DNA of 59,065 bases from Candidatus Zambryskibacteria bacterium RIFOXYD1_FULL_40_13 (GCA_001824295.1 MHWY01000003.1:1-59065); one strand, 5' to 3'. Shown: positions 50,055 through 58,436, counted from the stretch's first letter. Notes: generated from the letters alone by a model not told the origin. Numbers and translations: made by a program.

Positions 50055-50520
50055 TGGAGATGGGCACTGCGTACCCTTTCTGCTATTCTAGGCCCGAAAG
50101 CAGACAGGCGCCGTACCCGGGCCCGTCTTCTTCTCATCACTGGTCCGTTATGTGGCGTACCACGGCTCGAGGCACGGGCACTGGGCGCCGCCCGGACTTA
50201 ACCAAAGCAGTGAGTTAATTCATTGCGCTTGGAAGGACAGCATGCCGAAGATATGACCGGTAGCGAGGGCCGTAAGCCTCGCCTCGGTCTGGACCCCGAG
50301 ATTTAATTTCACCTTTGGTCCAGAGGCAAGCATTTTGGTTCGGTGCCGACGAAGCTCCGCTCAGTCGAGCGCGGGCAACTGCACCGGACAAGTTCTTTCG
50401 GGGGTGGGGCGTTAGTCGCCCACTGTTCTCCCACAGCCATCAGCTGTGCGATCCGAACACCGGGTGAAGCGACACCCACCCCCGACGTCCCGAGTCTACA
50501 TTGTAGGTCCGGGCGTTTTT
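50055..50520 (+). ncRNA. Large unassigned structured RNA upstream of dnaX, about 465 nt
   Basis: A near-consensus promoter, uniformly GC-rich sequence, and a terminal hairpin with T5 (50486-50520) define a transcript with no convincing ORF. Self-complementary blocks include AGCGAGG-GCCGTAAG-CCTCGC, GGTCTGGACC, GGTCCAGA, GGTGTC/GACACC and GGGGTGGG...CCCACCCCC. I found no RNase P P4 block, no tmRNA T-arm/CCA or tag frame. GGAAGGACAGCA at about 50231 loosely recalls the SRP GGAAG...AGCA tip, and SRP RNA lies upstream of dnaX in Bacillus, but the match is weak. Confidence 0.7.
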
Positions 50521-50551
50521 CGTATTTAAAAAATCTGCTATACTAGCAATT

Positions 50552-51580
50552 ATGAGTGAGGCACTATATAGAAAATACCGACCCCACAAATTCTCCGAGG
50601 TAATCGGTCAGGACCATGTTGTCAAAGTGCTTGAAGCCGAAATTAAGTCTGGAGAAATTTCTCACGCCTATCTCTTTGCTGGAACGCGCGGAACAGGCAA
50701 GACTTCTGTGGCCAGAATTTTTGCTTCTGAAATTGGTACGACACCAAATGATATTTATGAAATAGATTCTGCTTCAAATACGAGTGTAGATGATATCCGT
50801 GCTTTGAATGAATCCGTATTTACACTGCCTTTTGAATCAAAATACAAAGTTTACATATTGGACGAGGTTCACATGCTTTCCAAGTCTGCCTCAAACGCAC
50901 TACTTAAGACCTTGGAAGAGCCACCTGCACATGTGGTCTTTATTCTAGCTACAACAGAGACACACAAGATACCAGAGACGGTCTTGTCTCGTTGCGAGGT
51001 GTACACATTCAAAAAACCAAGTCAGGAGGTTTTGAAAAAGATGTCTGTCTCTATTGCAAAGAAAGAAGGTTTTGCGCTAGATGACTCGTCTGCAGAACTT
51101 ATCGCTATCTTAGGTGACGGTTCTTTCCGTGATACGCAGGGGATTATCCAAAAAGTTTTAGCTTATTCCAAGGACTCTAAAATTTCAGAGGAAGAGGTTC
51201 GTCTAGTTACAGGTTCGCCGTCTGTAGAGCTTGTTCACGAGATTGTGTCCTCTATTGCAGAAAAGAATCTAGCCCAGGGTTTTCAGGGTGTAAAGAAAGC
51301 GGTGGAGAAAAATATAGACATGGCAGTATTTCTCAAGCTTGTACTTCATACCATGCGAGCAGTCATGCTTGTTCGTTTTGGAGCAGGGGATTTAGTCCAA
51401 GACGACTTGTCGGAGAAGGAGTACGCCTTTGTCGGTGGTTTGGCCAAGACGGATAACCCAGTTTTTTCTTCCCAAACATTGGTTGAGCTCTTGACTGCAT
51501 ACGAGAGAACGACGGGAGCATATATTCCACAGTTGCCACTTGAACTTGCTTTGGTAAAAATAATAAGCGAGGGGGAATAA
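50552..51580 (+). CDS. dnaX: DNA polymerase III subunit gamma/tau, no zinc module
   Basis: Clamp-loader AAA+ ATPase, 342 aa. Walker A AGTRGTGKTSVA, Walker B YILDEVHML and the SRC arginine-finger motif (VLSRCEVYTF) are intact. The four-Cys zinc insert that normally follows the P-loop helix (before the EIDAAS motif) is absent: ARIFASEIGTTPNDIYEIDSASN runs straight through. The tau-type C-terminus is also absent. TATACT ends 7 nt before the ATG, so its mRNA is probably leaderless when not read through from the upstream RNA. Confidence 0.94.
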   Translation: MSEALYRKYRPHKFSEVIGQDHVVKVLEAEIKSGEISHAYLFAGTRGTGKTSVARIFASEIGTTPNDIYEIDSASNTSVDDIRALNESVFTLPFESKYKVYILDEVHMLSKSASNALLKTLEEPPAHVVFILATTETHKIPETVLSRCEVYTFKKPSQEVLKKMSVSIAKKEGFALDDSSAELIAILGDGSFRDTQGIIQKVLAYSKDSKISEEEVRLVTGSPSVELVHEIVSSIAEKNLAQGFQGVKKAVEKNIDMAVFLKLVLHTMRAVMLVRFGAGDLVQDDLSEKEYAFVGGLAKTDNPVFSSQTLVELLTAYERTTGAYIPQLPLELALVKIISEGE

Positions 51581-51582
51581 TT

Positions 51583-52479
51583 TTATTTCAACAGGCTGAG
51601 ATTATTTTTGTGAATAATCAGTGTGTCGTGTGCCCTCCACTCCTTTTCTTTTATTATATTTGGTTTGTATTCTTTCCAAGTTGGGTTTCCTTTCTTGTCT
51701 TTTTCTGGTCGCATGAAAACATATCCGAGTTTTAGAGTAATACCAATAACCGGAGTGGAATCCCACGGAGTTTCCCAGCCAGGCTGGAGCATAAGGGCTG
51801 TTATTTCTTTTTTCCATAACCTTGCCGTCCATGTGCCGATAGAGGAGCCCATTACCTCATGATTCTTAAACTTTCTTACTAGGGTCTGGGTCAGAGGAGA
51901 GTGGCTATCTATAGGGTTTCGTAGTAGGCATTGTGAGTCGGAAAGTTTTTTCAGCTTTAGTCCTGGTTCAAGTTGTTCAAAGGCATCCAGTCTGGTAATA
52001 CGGAATACTTTGTCTGAACCTGGTCTGTATCCGTAGACTTCATCTGTATTAATATCACCGATGTAGGCAGAAATAATTTCACCCTTATCTACCATAGCGA
52101 CCATTGTCGCTACACCATGAGACTGTCTTCTGACATAGGCTTTGGTTCCGTCCAGTGGGTCAACAGTGAAATAGGTTGTACACTTGCCACTGGCTTTTAT
52201 TGTCAGAGAATCTTCCTCGGCTATTACACCGCAGAGAGGGAAGCATTCCTTGAATGTTCGCAAATAAATATCTTGAGCTTTTTTGTCGGCAGAAGTGAAA
52301 ACATCATCCATTGTTCCACTGTAGCTTTCCTTGGTGTGCGCTTCAAAAATAGTTGTCTCGTTTCTTATAACCACCCCAGCTCTTCGGACAGTCTCCTTCA
52401 AAACCCTACCAATAACATGACCGTTGATGGAACCAACATTTACACTATTTGCTTTGTCATTTTTCTCAAGCTTTATCAT
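51583..52479 (-). CDS. Inositol monophosphatase-family phosphatase (CysQ/IMPase-like)
   Basis: 298 aa. Metal-binding motifs IAEEDSLT and DPLDGTKAYVRR are clear; the late motif is WDSTPVIGITLKLGY. The family covers inositol monophosphatase, 3'(2'),5'-bisphosphate nucleotidase (CysQ) and fructose bisphosphatase; the sequence alone does not settle which. Convergent with dnaX, with a 2-nt gap. Confidence 0.88.
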   Translation of the reverse strand: MIKLEKNDKANSVNVGSINGHVIGRVLKETVRRAGVVIRNETTIFEAHTKESYSGTMDDVFTSADKKAQDIYLRTFKECFPLCGVIAEEDSLTIKASGKCTTYFTVDPLDGTKAYVRRQSHGVATMVAMVDKGEIISAYIGDINTDEVYGYRPGSDKVFRITRLDAFEQLEPGLKLKKLSDSQCLLRNPIDSHSPLTQTLVRKFKNHEVMGSSIGTWTARLWKKEITALMLQPGWETPWDSTPVIGITLKLGYVFMRPEKDKKGNPTWKEYKPNIIKEKEWRAHDTLIIHKNNLSLLK

Positions 52480-52538
52480 ATTTTAAATATAACAAAAAAT
52501 AGAAAAAATTTCTGTATAAACGAGAAAGCCGTAAATTT

Positions 52539-52557
52539 GTCAACCTGGCAGGTTGAC
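52539..52557. repeat. 19-bp palindrome GTCAACCTGGCAGGTTGAC, copy 2
   Basis: Extended by TTT/AAA to 25 bp (52536-52560). It sits between the phosphatase start and the NUDIX gene end. Confidence 0.85.
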
Positions 52558-52604
52558 AAATTAGAAAAGGAAAGACTTTGCGCCTCTATTATCCGAGTCT
52601 GTTT

Positions 52605-53012
52605 TTAACATTCATCTAGAAAGTTTCTTGCTTTCAATAAAGTATCTCGACGCAGATCAGTAATTTTAAGTTTCAGTGCGTCGTCGACGGTGAACCAACC
52701 ATAACCCTTACCCTCATGTTGAACAAGCTGTTGTGATTTATCATACTTTTCAATAAAATTGTGTGTGACTATCTTACTATCACCATCTATAAATTCATTG
52801 GTTACCAAAAGTACAGGGTTTTTAACTTTGTATTCAAGCTCTTCAACCAGCTCTCTCTCTAAAGCATCTTTTGGCGTTTCATCGTTTTCCATATGCCCAC
52901 CAAAACAGCCCCAATATCCAGCATAATATTTCTCATCATTTCCACGTTGTTGCATCAATATTTTTTTATTGTCATCATATAAAATGACAACAGCTATTCC
53001 GATTAACTTCAT
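52605..53012 (-). CDS. NUDIX hydrolase
   Basis: 135 aa. The Nudix box is GGHMENDETPKDALERELVEELEY (G-x5-E-x7-REUxEE pattern, split here as GGHMENDE and RELVEEL). It hydrolyses a nucleoside diphosphate derivative, perhaps an oxidised nucleotide; the substrate is not evident. Compact single-domain form. Confidence 0.92.
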   Translation of the reverse strand: MKLIGIAVVILYDDNKKILMQQRGNDEKYYAGYWGCFGGHMENDETPKDALERELVEELEYKVKNPVLLVTNEFIDGDSKIVTHNFIEKYDKSQQLVQHEGKGYGWFTVDDALKLKITDLRRDTLLKARNFLDEC

Positions 53013-53078
53013 ACTGTAAATATAGCAAAAAATAGAAAAAAATTCTGCAAACTTGTTTGGGGTGGGATAAAGCGAAAC

Positions 53079-53112
53079 CGCGACGGGGTTGCCGTCGCGG
53101 CTGGTTTGTGTA
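53079..53112 (-). terminator. Terminator of the mutarotase cassette
   Basis: CCGCGACGG-CAACC-CCGTCGCGG stem followed by TTTCGCTTTATC on the minus strand. Confidence 0.75.
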
Positions 53113-53124
53113 CTGCGGTTCTAT

Positions 53125-53880
53125 CTAGAACCGCTTGAGGGTCATGCGGACCTCCCAGCTTCCGGATTCCGCCGGCTTCAGCCAGGTGCCATTCTGAGCG
53201 CCGAACGACCCCGGGCTTCCGAAGACGGGCTCAACGCACACATACTTGGCCGGCTGGTCCGACCAAAGTACGATGTGCGTACAGGAGTCGGGGAGGTCGA
53301 ACTGGATTCTCCCGATTCCTGCAAGTTCCACCACCAACTCCCCAGTACGCTTAAAGGTGTGAGCGTTTGCGGAGATGTTTAGTATCTCCCCTCTGCAGGG
53401 GATTGCTCTGGCGATGTCCCTGCCGTTCATATTCATCCAGAACCCTTTGGAGGGCACCTGAAAGTACGGGTGGAACGCTGGCAGAATCGGTGTTAGCTGG
53501 TTCCCTGAGTTCCACATACTCAGGGTTGTCGTGAGACAGTCATCCTTGACTGTCACCCTGACTTCGGTGGGTAGGTCCAGAGCCGGCATCGGGGCATTAC
53601 GACTAAGGTCGAGTGTCCCGAAGACAGCAGTGTCGCCGCTTATCCACGACGGCAACACGAGGCTCCGAAGCTTACCGTGCTTCGGCTGGTCCTTGGCGTA
53701 GGCCGGTGGTGGTGGGCCGTAGTTCGGCGCACACCAATGGCATTCGCCTCGGAATACCACTCTCTCTCCGACACGCTCGTAGCGTGCCGGACCGAGAATG
53801 AAGTGCTCTTCGTTCTGCCAGGCGTTCACTGAACCGCTTGGGGTTACCTGCACCGCGTTGTTTCCGCTTCTAATCCACAT
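53125..53880 (-). CDS. Aldose 1-epimerase-like (galactose mutarotase fold) cassette protein
   Basis: 251 aa. PKHGKLRS resembles the HGxxR of mutarotases, PAFHPYFQV the catalytic HPYF, and KYVCVEPV the catalytic Glu strand, so the active-site set looks complete. Likely substrate: a hexose or hexose-6-phosphate. GC-rich codons, an AAGGGAG SD 8 nt before the ATG and its own terminator place it with the cassette genes. It is the only one of them with a clearly enzymatic fold. Confidence 0.83.
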   Translation of the reverse strand: MWIRSGNNAVQVTPSGSVNAWQNEEHFILGPARYERVGERVVFRGECHWCAPNYGPPPPAYAKDQPKHGKLRSLVLPSWISGDTAVFGTLDLSRNAPMPALDLPTEVRVTVKDDCLTTTLSMWNSGNQLTPILPAFHPYFQVPSKGFWMNMNGRDIARAIPCRGEILNISANAHTFKRTGELVVELAGIGRIQFDLPDSCTHIVLWSDQPAKYVCVEPVFGSPGSFGAQNGTWLKPAESGSWEVRMTLKRF

Positions 53881-54002
53881 CTTCTGTCTCCCTTCTGTTT
53901 GGTGTTTCTGGTATCAAACTACAACATTTTTTCCAGTTTAGCAAGAAGGGATAAAGATACTACTGGTCAATGATTAAAAAAAATGATATAAAGTCTAAGT
54001 AT

Positions 54003-54063
54003 TGGGAGATCGCCCGTCTCGACTCGGCCAAGCTCGCGAGCCGAGGTGGATCTAACGGTAGGG
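54003..54063 (+). pseudogene. Partial 5' copy of tRNA-Gln split by a hairpin insert
   Basis: TGGGAGATCG (54003-54012) and TCTAACGGTAGG (54051-54062) are the first 22 bases of tRNA-Gln (54081-54102), separated by a 38-bp insert containing CTCGGC...GCCGAG. The remainder of the tRNA is absent. Confidence 0.8.
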
Positions 54064-54080
54064 TATTTGAAAATAAATTT

Positions 54081-54151
54081 TGGGAGATCGTCTAACGGTA
54101 GGACAGAGGCCTTTGAAGCCTTTAATTGGGGTTCGATTCCCTGTCTCCCAG
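54081..54151 (+). tRNA. tRNA-Gln(TTG)
   Basis: Acceptor TGGGAGA/TCTCCCA with discriminator G, anticodon loop CTTTGAA (TTG), T-loop GTTCGAT. No CCA is encoded. It is flanked by a partial 5' copy upstream and a family A element downstream. Confidence 0.94.
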
Positions 54152-54324
54152 CAAAGCAGAGCGAAGCGAAAGCTTTGCTGGGAGAAGCAAATTGAAAATT
54201 TGCGTCAGGGAATCGAACGGATTCGCGGTCTACTGACCGAGTACGGTCTGTCGCGAATCCGCGTTTTCACTTTTGATAAGTGTCGACGAATCAAAAGTGA
54301 AAAAGATTACCCCTGTCTCCCAGC
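54152..54324 (+). repeat. tRNA-3'-end element, family A (tRNA-Gln copy)
   Basis: Order: inverted acceptor copy (TCTCCCAGCAAAGC / GCTTTGCTGGGAGA), lateral hairpin (GCAAATT-GA-AAATTTGC), inverted T-arm (CAGGGAATCGAAC, 54206-54218), hairpin 1 (54219-54260, GGATTCGCG/CGCGAATCC, inner ACTGACCG/CGGTCTGT), T4, hairpin 2 (54264-54303) with GACGA in its loop, and a direct copy of the tRNA 3' end (CCCTGTCTCCCAGC, 54311-54324). Outer stem again covaries relative to the other copies. Confidence 0.85.
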
Positions 54325-54353
54325 GGTGTATATAATTTTCAATGAGGGGTGCT

Positions 54354-54384
54354 AGTCGGCCAGCCAATTTGAGATAAGTTTGGG
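54354..54384 (+). repeat. Shared leader repeat, copy 1
   Basis: AGTCGGCCAGCCAATTTGAG then ATAAGTTTGGG, 19 nt before the 54403 gene. A copy with about six differences lies at 55557-55586. Confidence 0.65.
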
Positions 54385-54402
54385 CTCTAAGAGGAATAAA
54401 AT

Positions 54403-55038
54403 ATGGAAAATCTAATCCTCAATCTTTATGAGAAATTAGGAGAATATTTTACAGGTAGTCAAAAAAAACGACCTGTCTATATTATTCTATTACTCATCTT
54501 TATTACTTTAAACCTTATTTCGTATCGGTGTGAAATCATACTTAGTCCAGAGGGTTTATATTGGGTGTTTAGTAGTCTGGTGCAAGCTTTGCTTGCTTTG
54601 GTTGCGTTAATGGGTGTTGTATCGGTTTTTAAACTCCAAGTCTTGTACAGCCATGAACAGAGAATTCTTGATGAAATCAACGATCCTGACAGAGGTTATT
54701 TTTATTTACTTAATAATAGATACTCGACAATACTATTAATAAAGGTTGCATTAACAAAATATCTTGCTTCCAATATGGTTGGAGAAACGCATTTAGTAGC
54801 AACTATGAGCAAACGAGTTGATGACCTGTTGTTGTCTAAAAAATTAGTGGCTGATTATGCGATAAGATATACTGTATATACATTTGCAGTTGCATTACTG
54901 TCACTTTTATTTTTGATTTTCGTTAAACAAATTTCTGGTTTGTATTTAGGACCAGGTACTCTTTACTTAATGTTTATATTATCGAGCCATTCTTTGTTTC
55001 TAGCAACGAAGGGGGTCGCTTATTCTATTAGAGATTAG
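54403..55038 (+). CDS. Four-helix membrane protein, possible defence-operon component
   Basis: 211 aa. Hydrophobic helices at about 24-40, 52-74, 153-173 and 178-196, with a central cytoplasmic loop of about 75 residues. No family recognised. The AbiU2/HEPN-like gene follows 10 nt later, so they look co-transcribed. Codon use is AT-rich like the host but the block resembles an accessory island. Confidence 0.7.
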   Translation: MENLILNLYEKLGEYFTGSQKKRPVYIILLLIFITLNLISYRCEIILSPEGLYWVFSSLVQALLALVALMGVVSVFKLQVLYSHEQRILDEINDPDRGYFYLLNNRYSTILLIKVALTKYLASNMVGETHLVATMSKRVDDLLLSKKLVADYAIRYTVYTFAVALLSLLFLIFVKQISGLYLGPGTLYLMFILSSHSLFLATKGVAYSIRD

Positions 55039-55048
55039 AATTTTACAA

Positions 55049-55468
55049 GTGTTTGAGAAGTATATGAAAAATGTGATAAAACGAAAACCAGAAATACTCC
55101 TCCCTCTTTCGATTAGGTTTGCAAAGGAATATTTTAATGAGCTTTGCAAAATGCAAGATGATATTATAAATACACAAGAATCGAAAGAACTCACCACAGT
55201 TTATAGAGCCTTATGGACGGCATTAATTATCGAGGTTGCTCGTCTTTTTGATACGCATCACAATGTTATTTCATTCAAGAAAATTCCTAAAATAAAAGCA
55301 GAGATAGACAAATACCACTCGGAAGCCATTATTGGAAAGATTATTGAAACAAGGAAAACTTTCACAGCACACTTTGCTGATGAGGGAAAGGAAATAACTT
55401 CTGCTTCAGAAATATGTCAATCTAAGCTTAGTGAAATCTTAGATGATTTGGATAAGCTCTCCGTCTAA
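55049..55468 (+). CDS. HEPN/AbiU2-like protein
   Basis: 139 aa, all-helical. The stretch ETRKTFTAHFADEG contains RKTFTAH, an R-x5-H spacing close to the R-x4-6-H active site of HEPN ribonucleases. TTVYRALWTALIIEVARLFDTHHNV resembles AbiU2 (abortive infection) proteins. An alternative ATG at 55064 (MKNVIKRKPEI) is possible. I infer a toxin-like RNase or defence role; no antitoxin-like gene is obvious apart from the membrane protein upstream. Confidence 0.65.
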   Translation: MFEKYMKNVIKRKPEILLPLSIRFAKEYFNELCKMQDDIINTQESKELTTVYRALWTALIIEVARLFDTHHNVISFKKIPKIKAEIDKYHSEAIIGKIIETRKTFTAHFADEGKEITSASEICQSKLSEILDDLDKLSV

Positions 55469-55556
55469 AAGTAAGTATTCCGAGGAGCGTCGAAACGACG
55501 CTCTCTTGTTGTCCAAAAAGTGATTGTGGTGTACCATTTCTAATATTACGAGACCG

Positions 55557-55586
55557 AGTCGGCCAACCAGTTCGAAATAGGTTTGG
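55557..55586 (+). repeat. Shared leader repeat, copy 2
   Basis: AGTCGGCCAACCAGTTCGAA then ATAGGTTTGG, 35 nt before the DUF5677-like start at 55622. Confidence 0.65.
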
Positions 55587-55621
55587 AGACTGACGGGCAC
55601 AGACGACCATTTTCCATATTA

Positions 55622-56350
55622 ATGATGAATAGCATGCTTAATTTTTTTAAGAAAAATCCGCATACTCAAGATTTAGAACATATAAAGATTTTTTTGCGTT
55701 CTCATTTGGACCAGCTGACTGAGGCTAAAGATAAAATTTCTCAAAATATTCTTGATGTAACGAAATTCTTTATAGAAGAAAACTTAGATTATTATGAGTC
55801 TATGGACATTCTTATGCGCAAAAATCATTTTAGGGGTTGTATTCCAATGGCACGATCTATCTTTGAAAATTCAATAAATCTCCAATATATATACAAAGAA
55901 AATACAGAACAAAGAGCTAGAAACTTTAAGTTAGCCTCGATGGATTCTTTTCTAAAAAGATGGACAGATTTTAAGGAGTACCCTCACGAAGTCGAGGAAA
56001 TGAAGAAGTATTTTGAAAGTGAGTTAAAGAATTATGTTCCAGATCGAAAGACTATAAAAGAAAAGGCTGAGGAAGTAGGCGTTCACTCAATGTATAGGGA
56101 TATATACAAAAGACTGTCTGAGTATGTCCATTCAGGCTATAAATCAAAAAGAGATTTTGATGATGGTGGGCCGTACTCTACCTATATGAAGAGAATCGTA
56201 TTTTCGGATGCACTCCTGGTTGTTTTAGAATCACTTAGAAAGATTTGTGAGAGATATGATTTTGACGGAGGAGTAATGATCATTGATGATCCTGGTTATA
56301 AAGGAGTTGTATTCTTCGCAACCAATCCAAAAAAACAGGAGAAAATCTAA
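55622..56350 (+). CDS. DUF5677-like helical protein
   Basis: 242 aa from ATG 55622. Helical throughout, with PMARSIFENSINLQYIYKE and KRLSEYVHSGYKSKRDFDD, wording I associate with DUF5677 (HEPN-superfamily-like) proteins found in defence neighbourhoods. No HEPN R-x4-H is clear. An earlier ATG at 55583 adds 13 residues inside the leader and is less likely. Its leader shares a 30-bp sequence with that of the 54403 gene. Confidence 0.65.
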   Translation: MMNSMLNFFKKNPHTQDLEHIKIFLRSHLDQLTEAKDKISQNILDVTKFFIEENLDYYESMDILMRKNHFRGCIPMARSIFENSINLQYIYKENTEQRARNFKLASMDSFLKRWTDFKEYPHEVEEMKKYFESELKNYVPDRKTIKEKAEEVGVHSMYRDIYKRLSEYVHSGYKSKRDFDDGGPYSTYMKRIVFSDALLVVLESLRKICERYDFDGGVMIIDDPGYKGVVFFATNPKKQEKI

Positions 56351-56426
56351 CTACATTAAGTAGTGTCGCTTTTGACCTATTCTGAGGAATGTTGAAATGA
56401 TAAGATAAGGATAATCATATAAAGTA

Positions 56427-56582
56427 ATGCTTTTTCACACAAACTTATACGATTTAGTACATGATTTGTTTCAAGTTATAATCTGGGTGTTTGTTCAATT
56501 TTGGCAGATTTGGCTTGTTGTTTTGTTGGTGTGTATAATTGTGTATTTAATTAATCATTTCTCTAAAAAACCAAGACCATGA
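56427..56582 (+). CDS. 51-aa single-pass membrane peptide
   Basis: ATG 56427 to TGA 56582. One strongly hydrophobic helix (IWLVVLLVCIIVYLI) with a basic C-terminal tail (SKKPRP). AT-rich codons. No SD; GATAATCATATAAAG upstream may be a -10. Small size leaves doubt. Confidence 0.45.
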   Translation: MLFHTNLYDLVHDLFQVIIWVFVQFWQIWLVVLLVCIIVYLINHFSKKPRP

Positions 56583-56663
56583 TAATAGTAATTTTTGAAG
56601 TACCTGAGATACTTGTTCCAGCTCATTATAAGTGACAACTTGGTTTGGGGTATAATTACTAAC

Positions 56664-57236
56664 ATGAAGGATACATATAGGAATTTTGTAGAATTACATG
56701 AGATTGAAAAAGAAGGTGAAGATTTTCGTATTGAAGCGAGGGATATTGGAAGTAAGGTGTGTGTCATCTCGATTCATGGTGGAAATATAGAGGTAGGTAC
56801 AACTGAAATTGCGAAGCAAATAGCAGGCGAAAGGTTCTCGTTTTATAGTTTTTCTGGATTGAAGAAGTCAGAAGAGGAAAGTGAGACACTTCATATAACA
56901 AGTTCAAATTTTGATGAACCTCAGTGCTGTGATCTGGTTTTTAAAAGTGAAAAAGTTTTGTCTATTCATGGAAAAGGTGAGATGGAGGATTTTGTTATGG
57001 TTGGTGGCCTTGATAATGAGAGTATGAATAAAGTAGTAGATGCATTAAACGATAGTGGTTTCAGAACCCCTCAATCACCAGAAAACGTCAATGGTAATTC
57101 ACCAATGAATATCTGTAATAGGTGTTATTCTAAAAAAGGCGTCCAGTTAGAAATAAGTCGTGGGTTGAGAAATAAACTTCTAAGCAATGAAAGTGAGATG
57201 TTGAAATTTTGTAATTCTATTAGGAATTGCTTTTAG
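56664..57236 (+). CDS. Poly-gamma-glutamate hydrolase family protein (YjqB/DUF867-like)
   Basis: 190 aa from ATG 56664. SIHGGNIEVGTTEIAKQIAG, FYSFSG, LHITSSNFDEP and a second SIHGKGE are the zinc-peptidase-like signature of the YjqB/phage PghP family, which cleaves poly-gamma-glutamate capsules. TATAAT ends 7 nt before this ATG, so the longer frame from 56595 is unlikely. No signal peptide. The family is often phage-linked, so the gene may mark a prophage relic or acquired island. Confidence 0.85.
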   Translation: MKDTYRNFVELHEIEKEGEDFRIEARDIGSKVCVISIHGGNIEVGTTEIAKQIAGERFSFYSFSGLKKSEEESETLHITSSNFDEPQCCDLVFKSEKVLSIHGKGEMEDFVMVGGLDNESMNKVVDALNDSGFRTPQSPENVNGNSPMNICNRCYSKKGVQLEISRGLRNKLLSNESEMLKFCNSIRNCF

Positions 57237-57367
57237 CCAGTTTGGTTTGCATCGCCTGATGAAACTAGCAATCTTAGGTGAGAAGACCGTTAAGGTTCGC
57301 AAAGCCCCTCGTGAAAAAATACCAGAAATTTTGAAATAAATATTGACGGACTATCATTCCTAAAAAC

Positions 57368-57386
57368 GTCAACCTGCCAGGTTGAC
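57368..57386. repeat. 19-bp palindrome GTCAACCTGCCAGGTTGAC, copy 3
   Basis: Same core as copy 1 but without the TTT/AAA extension. Upstream of the 57447 gene. Confidence 0.8.
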
Positions 57387-57446
57387 TAAAACAGGACATT
57401 TTACAACTATTTGTGTGCAAAACGTCATATTGTATAATACGGGCAT

Positions 57447-58307
57447 ATGAAAAAAATACTATCGTTTATCGTTGTTCTATTATTAATAGTCCTAGGTTTG
57501 TTTTATTTTCTAAGAGATAAGGAGGTTGAGCCAATTGTGGCTGTCGGTGGCAACAGGGACACTCATGGATGTCTCGGCCCTGCTGGTTATGGTTGGAGTG
57601 AAGAGGTTGGAGCGTGTCTGCGTGCCTTTGAAATGACCCCAGATATTTTGAAAGCGTCAAAGATAGCGGTTGACCATGTGGGACCTGGCTATGCCTTGAC
57701 TGTTGTTTCCTTTAACTCATACGAAGAAGCTGGTGCGTATGACATTGTTCTTGAGAGTGGAGAAGAGAGGTCAAAACAAACTGTATATATAAAAGATTGG
57801 AAGGTTCAGAGTGTTGTAGCCGACATGGAGTGTTTTGATTCGCCAAAATATTTTGCAATACAAAAAAGTCTAGCTCCGAATGTTGGTTCAGACATTTTAG
57901 TCAAATACAAAACAGAGGCAAATCAGAATTTGCCTTGTGCTTATGTATTAGCAACCAGCGATTTTGAAATAAAAAATGTTGATGCAGAATATTTCCTTGC
58001 ATTTACTGATAACTTCCTGGTTCTAGACAAGGGGACGGCCCCATCACCACGCGGACTTGTGGTTTACGACCTTCGTTCTCGCAAAATAGCTTTCACTGAT
58101 TCATACAAGAAGCCGGTAGTAGTGGCGGGGGATAGTATTACTTATTTATCACAAACCAGTCAAAAACCAACCACACAAAACTGTCCAAACTTAAATGAGT
58201 ATACAAGCAATGGTCTTGGAGCAGTAATAATGTCTAAGGTTACGGTTGATTTGCTGACACTTAATAAAAAGGAACTTGGTGTGACAGAATGTATGGCAAC
58301 ACAGTAG
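57447..58307 (+). CDS. Exported protein, unknown
   Basis: 286 aa. An N-terminal hydrophobic helix (about 5-22) is a signal anchor. The mature start has HGCLGPAGYGWSEEVGACLR, a small Cys-paired motif seen at the N-termini of various CPR exported proteins. The remainder appears beta-rich. TATAAT ends 8 nt before the ATG, predicting a leaderless mRNA. Confidence 0.75.
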   Translation: MKKILSFIVVLLLIVLGLFYFLRDKEVEPIVAVGGNRDTHGCLGPAGYGWSEEVGACLRAFEMTPDILKASKIAVDHVGPGYALTVVSFNSYEEAGAYDIVLESGEERSKQTVYIKDWKVQSVVADMECFDSPKYFAIQKSLAPNVGSDILVKYKTEANQNLPCAYVLATSDFEIKNVDAEYFLAFTDNFLVLDKGTAPSPRGLVVYDLRSRKIAFTDSYKKPVVVAGDSITYLSQTSQKPTTQNCPNLNEYTSNGLGAVIMSKVTVDLLTLNKKELGVTECMATQ

Positions 58308-58322
58308 GCGGAATTTATTTTT

Positions 58323-58341
58323 GTCAACCTGGCAGGTTGAC
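58323..58341. repeat. 19-bp palindrome GTCAACCTGGCAGGTTGAC, copy 4
   Basis: Extended by TTT/AAA (58320-58344), as in copy 2. 15 nt after the stop of the 57447 gene. Confidence 0.85.
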
Positions 58342-58436
58342 AAATTGAGTGGTAAATCTGGTTATCCTTGACTGGCTTTGGAATTTGATGTAACAATGTT
58401 GTTAGGCAGTTCCGCCTCTGGAGGAGGAGAGAAACC

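Noticed and set aside
50055..50520. RNase P RNA, tmRNA or SRP RNA assignment
   Set aside because: The conserved RNase P and tmRNA blocks are not visible; only a weak GGAAG...AGCA resemblance to SRP exists.
50016..50546. ORFs within the structured RNA upstream of dnaX
   Set aside because: Arg/Pro/Ala-rich translations typical of GC-rich noncoding DNA, no SD, and they contradict the hairpin structure.
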